DNA of 64,000 nucleotides from assembly GCF_025685645.1 (NCBI RefSeq), contig NZ_JAGSYF010000001.1, positions 1,364,001-1,428,000 of the forward strand, in the 5' to 3' direction. Made by a program: the position numbers and the translations under genes. Shown in pieces: positions 58,182 to 64,000 of this stretch; position 1 is the stretch's first letter; each line of letters opens with the position of its first letter. This DNA comes from Edaphobacter bradus (lineage in GTDB: Bacteria > Acidobacteriota > Terriglobia > Terriglobales > Acidobacteriaceae). The notes beneath the pieces are model-generated. The model did not search any database. It had not been told where the DNA came from and saw only the letters and a program-made list of their open reading frames with translations.

Positions 58182-58335
58182 TTTCCACATGAAATCCTGT
58201 CAAGCCCCTAAAGGGACTAACATGCTAATAATCAATCACTTGCACGTGGCATGATTCGCCTTCCGACCTGATAGAATGGTCTTAGCTGGAAAAGCCCCGA
58301 GCCTATCGGGGCTTTGTTCTTTAACGCCAAAGGAA
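58182..58335 (+). repeat. Two-copy ~150-nt element, copy B
   Basis: Same block order and spacing as copy A at 24674-24825: TTTCCACA, TCCTGTCAAGCCCC, TGGCATGAT (58247), TAGAAT (58272-58277), AGCCCCGA...TCGGGGCT hairpin and TTTAAC. It may be a small-RNA-like unit (promoter box plus terminator) or a non-autonomous repeat. Confidence 0.7.
58293..58319 (+). terminator. Intrinsic terminator-like hairpin
   Basis: AGCCCCGA-GCCTA-TCGGGGCT followed by TTGTTCTTT. It belongs to repeat element copy B and lies downstream of ymdB, which it can terminate. Confidence 0.75.
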
Positions 58336-58400
58336 GTCCGGACCTATCTTGTTTCGATGGAATATTTTGCACACTTTTGGTAGGGGTGGGGGGCAACAAA

Positions 58401-58434
58401 GAAAGAGGGCAGCCCAGACGGGCTGCCCTCTTTC
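58401..58434. terminator. Bidirectional intrinsic terminator
   Basis: GAAAGAGGGCAGCCC-AGAC-GGGCTGCCCTCTTTC: 15-bp perfect stem between convergent ymdB and the TPR-like gene. Confidence 0.92.
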
Positions 58435-58448
58435 CAGCTAGTGTCTGA

Positions 58449-59768
58449 CTACTGACGGTGGGTAGGGTGGTGGGTCGCAGTCGGCTTCTTCACCGGGGCC
58501 TTCTTCGGCTCAACGACCGCCCCATCGCTCATCGTGATCATTATCGGGCTCGGCGCGAAGGAGGCATAGGTTCCGCTGACGGTCACCTTGTCTCCAACCG
58601 CTGGAGGAGTCTTCAACGCTGCGGCAAGCTGGAAAGTAAAGTCGGCAGTCTTCGACTGAACCGCATCGTCGGAGACGGCGACCTGGAGGGCTGTGTCAGA
58701 GACCGCGACTACGGTTGCGTCAGGAACCTGGACCGACTTGCCTTTGATGGTGTCCCAGACCTTGGCGGCGTCCTCAGGCTTGCCGTACTGCAGGATGAAC
58801 TCCTTGTCGCTGATCGCGAGGGTGGAGAGGTCCGGAGTACTGGCCACAGTCTGCGCGGCGATGTCCGCAGGCTTCGGAGCAGGGGTTATGGTGGTCGCGA
58901 GGTTGGCGGGTGGGTTCAGGTTCGCCTGCGCCGTCTGGGCAAGACCGTCGTAGCCGTCCGGGCTGCCGTGATACCGCTTGTAGCAGTACTGGGCCGTCGG
59001 AAGCGTCTGCGACTTATAGGGCTCGGGAGCGAACGAGACGAATCGAGCCAGGTAGAAGGCGCAGTTGAGCAGGTCCGGAGGCGTGGACTGAAGGTAGGCC
59101 AGGCCAAGGTAGTAGGTGTCCTGCAGGATGGGGCCGGGCTTGGTCGTCTGATCGACAGGAACGCTGGCGAGTTCCTTCTTGAAGTTGTCGATCGCGGTAG
59201 CGGTGTCCTTCTTGTTGAGCGCATCAACTGCGATAGCGCTGTCAAAGATGGGCGTGGCGCTGGACCTGATCGTATTGAAGTCAGCATCGCTCATACCCTG
59301 CGGCTTGGGAGCGGCGAGACCCTTCTGCGCATACTCGGCAGCCTTGTCGAGACCGGCCTGCTTCGCAGCCGCATCGGTGAGCTGCTCGGCCGCCTGACGG
59401 CGGAAGTAGACCTCAAAGGTAAGCCCACGGAGGTTGTTCGGATCAACCTGGAGAAGCCGGTCAGCAGCATCGACCGTCTTTGCAGGATCAAAAGCACTGT
59501 AGGCCAGCATCAGTTGCTGGAGCACGTCAGCTTTGACCGCCGACTGCGGGTAGGCAGTCAGGTAAGCCTCCAGAGCCGGAGCCTTCGCCTGCGGAGTGCT
59601 CTGCGTGATCGCGTTGTTGTACGCGTTGTACTCGGCAGGGGGCATCTGGACGCCACCACCCTGCTGCGCGTTTGAGCCCAGATTGACCTGGGTCTGTGCA
59701 ACCGCAAAACGCGCCAAAGGTGCAACGCTAGCGACCGCCAGGAGAGACGCAACGACTGCCTTCTTCAT
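58449..59768 (-). CDS. Secreted TPR-like protein
   Basis: 439 residues with signal peptide MKKAVVASLLAVASVAPLA. The mature region has helical repeat character (ALEAYLTAYPQSAVKADVLQ, AYSAFDPAKTVDAADRLLQV, YYLGLAYLQST), suggesting tetratricopeptide-like packing. A later beta-rich module (SVQVPDATVVAVSDTALQV ... GDKVTVSGTYASF) resembles an OB-like fold, and the end is basic. ATG 59768 has GAGGAGTG upstream; the longer open frame is not protein-like. Function unknown; protein binding in the periplasm is likely. The 274-base gap upstream holds nothing I can name. Confidence 0.75.
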   Translation of the reverse strand: MKKAVVASLLAVASVAPLARFAVAQTQVNLGSNAQQGGGVQMPPAEYNAYNNAITQSTPQAKAPALEAYLTAYPQSAVKADVLQQLMLAYSAFDPAKTVDAADRLLQVDPNNLRGLTFEVYFRRQAAEQLTDAAAKQAGLDKAAEYAQKGLAAPKPQGMSDADFNTIRSSATPIFDSAIAVDALNKKDTATAIDNFKKELASVPVDQTTKPGPILQDTYYLGLAYLQSTPPDLLNCAFYLARFVSFAPEPYKSQTLPTAQYCYKRYHGSPDGYDGLAQTAQANLNPPANLATTITPAPKPADIAAQTVASTPDLSTLAISDKEFILQYGKPEDAAKVWDTIKGKSVQVPDATVVAVSDTALQVAVSDDAVQSKTADFTFQLAAALKTPPAVGDKVTVSGTYASFAPSPIMITMSDGAVVEPKKAPVKKPTATHHPTHRQ

Positions 59769-60042
59769 TCCACACTCCTCAATAATGAGTAGATCTCTCT
59801 TCAGATTCTGCCTGCCGGTGGCCCCGGGGGTCAATGAATCGGATAGACACATGGATGATGCACCCGACACCGGTTACGCTTGTGTCCAACATCCCTGCTG
59901 GCCTCGGCTTCCCTGTGCTGTGCATCACGGCACGTGATGATGCGGATTATAGAAATCACGTTGCTCTATGGCAAGCAGCGATGCTCAAAAGCATTGACCT
60001 TTTACAAAAAACTGACGTGCAAATGGCGCAAAGTCAGGGGCT

Positions 60043-60429
60043 TCACTTTGTCTCTTCGAGCGGCAAAGAGTGCAGATAGCGCGTCAATTGCCAGCGCTGA
60101 TCTTCAGGCAGCCGAGACCATGACGGCATACCGTGGCCAAGGTTTCCGTTGGTCAGCAGCCAAAAAAGCTCGCCGTCGCTCGCATGCTGTACTCGTGTGG
60201 TCCGAAGGCTGGGGCGCTTGCCTTGCCCGCTCGCATCGGCCGCATGGCAGGACGCACAGTTCCGCTTGTACAAAAGTGCTCCGGCAGCGGCAGCATTTTC
60301 ATCCAGGGCGTAAGGGTTTATTCGTGCACGGTCCTGGTCGGGGACCCGCTTCAACCAGACACCATCGGAGGCTGCGAATACAAGCGGTGCTGAGAAGGAT
60401 ATGGCGATTGCCACAATAATGGCGCGCAT
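60043..60429 (-). CDS. Periplasmic monohaem cytochrome c
   Basis: 128 residues: signal peptide (about 1-19), then one class I cytochrome c domain. Haem is attached at Cys58-Ala-Ser-Cys61-His62; the axial methionine is probably in LGHGMPSW. The distance and fold resemble small electron carriers associated with dehydrogenases or oxidases. Its ATG overlaps the stop of the upstream beta-barrel gene, so the two are co-translated. Confidence 0.88.
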   Translation of the reverse strand: MRAIIVAIAISFSAPLVFAASDGVWLKRVPDQDRARINPYALDENAAAAGALLYKRNCASCHAADASGQGKRPSLRTTRVQHASDGELFWLLTNGNLGHGMPSWSRLPEDQRWQLTRYLHSLPLEETK

Positions 60430-61286
60430 CAGCGACCTCCTTTGAAGTAGCGGGAGAGCTGGCCGATCTCGTAAGCCACTCCGAATCGGTAGATCCGCGC
60501 GACGCTGTGGTCGTTCAACCCGAAATTCGGCGAAGCCGTAATCCTGGGACCTCCGGGGATATTCCAGTTGAACGTTGGTCCGAAGTAGTGCGACGTCTGA
60601 TGCAGACCAAACGAATCTTTGTCGCCGAGCCCGCCGTACATCTCAGCTCCGGCTGCGAAGTTCTGCAGAGCGAATGCGTTCGATCTAACACCGCCAGCCA
60701 ACCGCAGGGGGCGGCTTGCTCCCAGAGTGTAGCCAAACTCCCACGGAGCATGGCGGAGGTCCTTTTCAGCGATGATGTTCTCCGAGAAATTCCAGCCCTT
60801 CCAGTTACTGGAGAGGATGAGCTTGAGCTCAGCCTCGCGCTTCTTCTCGGCACGCGCCTCACTGTTGCTGCCGGTCAAGTCATCGTTGCCGTCGTGTCCA
60901 ACGACTTCGAGCAAACTCTTGTTCGCACCATTGATGTCCTCGAACTCGAAGTAGAGGACTGGATTGACCCAATGCTCTCGCAGCAGGGGGCGCACACGAT
61001 TTTCGATGCGGTACCCTGTAAAGACCGTGCTGTCATGCGCTGTCGTCTGCCCCTCTAGATAGAGCTCAGACGTCCACCAGGCCGTGGTGCCGTACTCCAA
61101 TTCAAAGGCATTTCCGCCGAAACGATTGCCGTCTTCCGGTTTGCCTGTGGCAATTTTTGACTCGACCTCAAGTGAACCGGGCTCCTCCATGTGGTGAGAG
61201 TAGGTGACAAAGTACGGAAGCTCCTGGGCGGAGATAGGAAGGATTGCTCCCAGTCCCAACCACATGGCACAAAGGTAACGCAGCAT
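60429..61286 (-). CDS. Secreted beta-rich (probable outer-membrane) protein
   Basis: 285 residues with a signal peptide (MLRYLCAMWLGLGAILPISA). The mature part alternates short aromatic-bounded strands (FELEYGTTAWWTSELYLEGQ, PVLYFEFEDI, AELKLILSSNWKGWNFSENI), consistent with a small outer-membrane barrel. I do not recognise the family. The one-base overlap with the cytochrome c gene points to a functional pair, perhaps in electron transfer or metal handling. Confidence 0.7.
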   Translation of the reverse strand: MLRYLCAMWLGLGAILPISAQELPYFVTYSHHMEEPGSLEVESKIATGKPEDGNRFGGNAFELEYGTTAWWTSELYLEGQTTAHDSTVFTGYRIENRVRPLLREHWVNPVLYFEFEDINGANKSLLEVVGHDGNDDLTGSNSEARAEKKREAELKLILSSNWKGWNFSENIIAEKDLRHAPWEFGYTLGASRPLRLAGGVRSNAFALQNFAAGAEMYGGLGDKDSFGLHQTSHYFGPTFNWNIPGGPRITASPNFGLNDHSVARIYRFGVAYEIGQLSRYFKGGR

Positions 61287-61646
61287 TTCGGATCAAACCT
61301 GCTTTCATAAAGGAACAATTGCAGACTAAAACAGTCGCATATCAAGTCGAAGCAACGAACAGCGAAGTGTCATTTTTCTGCATCCATCTGTTCAATATAA
61401 GACTTTATTAGTCTTATATCATTTTTTGGAACTGGATTTGGATCGACCCTGAATAACTCTTCGCTGGGTTGAAAAGTGAGCCGAATATCAATTGCTACCC
61501 ATTTGTGGGATTAAATACCCCTTATCCACAACCAGTAGTGTTGTACCCGTTGATTCCACGCTCGGCCGAGGCTAGAGTTAAATCCGTCTTAAAAGACTAG
61601 AGTGCTCCCTCCCCCGGAAGACCTCGGGTGGGGCCAAGAGGTGCCC
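61287..61646. other. AT-rich intergenic region with palindrome
   Basis: 360 bases with no gene I can support, between divergent operons. ATATAAGACT-TTATT-AGTCTTATAT (61395-61419) is a perfect 10-bp inverted repeat followed by a T-run; it may be an operator for the cytochrome c pair or for smc, or a weak terminator. Confidence 0.6.
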
Positions 61647-64000
61647 TTGCTCAAGCTGAAAAAAGTTCAGATCCTCGGCTTCAAATCGTTCTGTGACCGC
61701 ACAGAGGTCCAGCTCTCCGGCGAAGGCATCGCAGCCATCGTGGGACCGAACGGCTGCGGCAAGTCGAACATCTCTGACGCCATTACGTGGGTGCTGGGTG
61801 AGCAGTCGGCCAAGAGCCTGCGCGGCGTGAAGATGGAGGACGTCATCTTTGCAGGAACGCGCGATCGCAAACCGACCGGTATGGCCGAAGTGTCGCTGAC
61901 TCTGGTGGACCCCGACGTCTACGACGGCGCGCTGCCCCCGGATGGCCCTGAGGTTGTGATCGCGGACGAGCACCCCGCGGAACACTCGTCGGACTGGGAT
62001 GAGACCGCTATGCGGGCGCAGCGGGCGCAGGAGACCGAGGACGCGGTTGCTGAGGCGCAGCCCGGCGTGGTGATTGAGGGGGAGGCAGCGGGCGAGCAGG
62101 TCGAGGGTGCGGTCGCGGCTGAGGCCGCCGACAACAGCGCCGCGGCGGAAAATGACGCTGCGGCCGGGGACGCTATACCCGGGAGTGTTGTCCTGAAGAT
62201 TCGGCGACGGAAGTTCAACCGCGCACCGGTGCGAGCGGGCGAGCTGACGATCACCCGGCGGCTGTTCCGCTCGGGCGACTCAGAGTATCTTCTGAACGGC
62301 AAGATCTGCCGTCTGCGCGATATTCAGGACATCTTCATGGGCACAGGCCTGGGAGGTGAGTCCTACGCGATCATCGGGCAGGAGCGCATCGGACAACTGT
62401 TGAGCTCCAAGCCTCTGGACCGTCGCAGCATCATCGAAGAGGCCGCTGGAATTACGCGCTTCAAGACGAAGAAGCGTCTGGCGGAGCTGCGGCTTGAGTC
62501 CGCCAAGCAGAACCTCGCGCGCGTGAACGACATCTTTGAAGAAGTGACGCGGCAGATGGCGACGCTGAAGCGTCAGGCGGCCAAGGCAGAGCGTTATGGG
62601 GCGTTGCGCGATGAGCTGCGGACGCGGCTTCGCGTCGTGCTGGCCAGCCGCATGTCGCAGATGGATGCCGAGCAGGCCGCGACGACCGAGCAGATTGCGG
62701 CGCTGGCGACACAGATCGACGCACAGGCCGCGACCGTGGAGCAGATGGATGTCGAGCACACGGAGGGCATCCGCAAGGGCTATACGCTGGATCAGCAGAT
62801 TCGAGAGGCCGGTGCGCAGGCGAACCAGTCTGCCGTGGAACTGGAGCGGATCGCGGCGCGAACGGCTTCAAACACCGACCGCGTCGCCGAGCTGACAACG
62901 CGGCTCGCGACGGGGGCCGAGGAGCTAACGCAGGCCCGGGAGCAGTTGACCGGACTGGCGGGAGAGCTGGAGCAGCACAAGAGCTTCCTTGAGAACGCGA
63001 TGTCCGAAGCGACGGGCTCGCGCGAGGCGGCGCAGGCGCAGCAGGCGCAAGCCCAGGAGGCTGTACGCACGCTGAGCGCAGTGGAACAGCAGACCGAGCA
63101 GATTCGACGATCGATGATGCAGATGGTCGACCGCGCCTCGCGTACTCGCAGCGAAGAGGCGCAGGCCGCTGCGTCACTGGCGAGCATGGAGCAGGAGGCA
63201 GAGCGGCTGCAGCGCGAGTCCGAGACGGCGCGGATGGAACTGGAGACACTGGGAATCGAGCGTGGGCAGGTGAGGCTCTCCTTTGAATCCGTGACCGAGC
63301 GGCTGAAGCGGCTGGAGGCCGAGATTGCCGAGATGCGGCTGAACCTCGACGCGCGGCGTCGCGAGGAAGTCGACAGCAAGCGCCGCGGAGATCAGCTTCG
63401 CGGCGAGGTCGCTTCGCTGAACGGGCGGCGAAACTCGCTCGAAGGGCTGATTCGCGATCACAGCTACTCGACAGAGACGGTGCGCAACATCTTCAAGACA
63501 ACGAAGGACCGGACACACGACAACATGGCTCCGGTCGGCACGCTGGCTGACTTCCTCGAGGTTGACGGCAAGTACGAGAGCGTCGTCGACGAGTTCTTGC
63601 GCGACGAGTTGAACTACGTCGTGGTCAAGAGCTGGGACGCAGCCAACGCCGGGATGCACCTGCTGCAGACCGACGTCGCCGGGCGCGCGACCTTCATGGT
63701 GCATCCGCACGACGCCCAGGCGAACTTCGCCTTCACGGAGGGGATGGAGAGCGGGGCGGTTGCGAATGTAGCCAGCATCGACGGCGTTGTGCCGCTGCGG
63801 GAGTGCGTGCGCGTGCTGGATGGCTTCGGCAAATCGCTGGAGGTGATTCTGCCGAAGCTGCGCGAGGGTTATGTGGCACCGGACTCGTACACGGCGCGGA
63901 CGCTGGCGCTGTCGAATCCGCATGCGTTCTTCCTATCTCCAACCGGGGAGACGTTCCATAACGTGACGGTGACGGGAGGCAGGGCGAGAGCACAGGGTCC
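61647..64000 (+). CDS. smc: Chromosome segregation protein SMC, 5' part
   Basis: N-terminal 784 residues of SMC; the frame is open to the window end. Walker A GPNGCGKSN (33-41), the head motifs SLRGVKMEDVIFAGT and LSSKPLDRRSIIEEAAGI, then long coiled coil (about 245-600) and the hinge (from about GTLADFLEVDGKY) are visible. Residues about 92-198 form an acidic, alanine/glutamate-rich insertion in the ATPase head. Codons are more G-ending than in the rest of the window. TTG 61647 gives the usual MLKLKKVQILGFKSF; GTG 61641 with two more residues is equally possible. Confidence 0.93.
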   Translation, partial: MLKLKKVQILGFKSFCDRTEVQLSGEGIAAIVGPNGCGKSNISDAITWVLGEQSAKSLRGVKMEDVIFAGTRDRKPTGMAEVSLTLVDPDVYDGALPPDGPEVVIADEHPAEHSSDWDETAMRAQRAQETEDAVAEAQPGVVIEGEAAGEQVEGAVAAEAADNSAAAENDAAAGDAIPGSVVLKIRRRKFNRAPVRAGELTITRRLFRSGDSEYLLNGKICRLRDIQDIFMGTGLGGESYAIIGQERIGQLLSSKPLDRRSIIEEAAGITRFKTKKRLAELRLESAKQNLARVNDIFEEVTRQMATLKRQAAKAERYGALRDELRTRLRVVLASRMSQMDAEQAATTEQIAALATQIDAQAATVEQMDVEHTEGIRKGYTLDQQIREAGAQANQSAVELERIAARTASNTDRVAELTTRLATGAEELTQAREQLTGLAGELEQHKSFLENAMSEATGSREAAQAQQAQAQEAVRTLSAVEQQTEQIRRSMMQMVDRASRTRSEEAQAAASLASMEQEAERLQRESETARMELETLGIERGQVRLSFESVTERLKRLEAEIAEMRLNLDARRREEVDSKRRGDQLRGEVASLNGRRNSLEGLIRDHSYSTETVRNIFKTTKDRTHDNMAPVGTLADFLEVDGKYESVVDEFLRDELNYVVVKSWDAANAGMHLLQTDVAGRATFMVHPHDAQANFAFTEGMESGAVANVASIDGVVPLRECVRVLDGFGKSLEVILPKLREGYVAPDSYTARTLALSNPHAFFLSPTGETFHNVTVTGGRARAQG

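Noticed and set aside
59834..60079. 81-codon plus-strand ORF in the gap before the cytochrome gene
   Set aside because: No ribosome binding site and overlaps the 3' end of the cytochrome gene; no recognisable feature.

Overview
The window is high-GC bacterial chromosome with strongly C-ending codons, densely packed genes and short intergenic gaps. Gene content fits an aerobic heterotroph of the Acidobacteriota, class Terriglobia (Terriglobus / Granulicella / Edaphobacter-like). Clues are the dispersed GTCATTCYGAGC...GAATC repeats, an F0-only ATP synthase cluster next to a nuo cluster, the SMC head insertion and the many secreted proteins of unknown function. This assignment is inference from gene content; no rRNA or tRNA gene is visible.

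Layout. 1-9 kb: agmatine-to-putrescine enzymes (aguB partial, aguA) around a sugar permease, then tadA, a DUF3175 protein, an exported-looking SAM hydrolase, SDR, isochorismatase-like, VOC and glutaredoxin genes and purB. 9-10 kb: a GIY-YIG nuclease gene between two inverted copies of the dispersed repeat, a decayed duplicate of the YkgJ-type gene, and the intact gene. 10.5-17 kb: a permuted NlpC/LRAT-like secreted protein, ubiX, a tightly overlapped nitroreductase-NUDIX-hydrolase operon, secreted unknowns and a short membrane protein. 17-23 kb: uvrA, a CPBP protease, a sugar porter and a repeat cluster. 23-35 kb: a HEAT-repeat protein, amino-acid permease, GT39, zinc protease, glgA, rsmA, FecR/DUF6600 protein, ruvC and thiG. 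35-37.7 kb: a structured region upstream of thiG, a CsoR/RcnR/FrmR-type repressor with its operator, and an OprB-like porin. 37.7-52.8 kb: prepilin peptidase and the respiratory complex I cluster nuoA-C-D-(unknown)-E-F-(small membrane ORF)-G-H-J-K-L-M-N, which lacks nuoB and nuoI. It is closed by a bidirectional terminator. 52.9-54.8 kb: atpZ-atpI-atpB-atpE on the other strand. 54.9-58.4 kb: lysS with an in-frame repeat insertion, a repeat-rich gap, an Rrf2 regulator and ymdB. 58.4-64 kb: a secreted TPR-like protein, a cytochrome c / beta-barrel pair and the start of smc.

How the parts work together: complex I and the ATP synthase membrane sector are convergent neighbours, so the proton-pumping and proton-using machines are co-located, but the F1 genes and two complex I iron-sulfur subunits must lie elsewhere. 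Most of the novelty is in repeats and small elements: repeats that have entered coding sequence (lysS, possibly uvrA), a REP-flanked nuclease unit, a two-copy element of about 150 nt ending in a terminator-like hairpin, and several short ORFs below usual size cut-offs.
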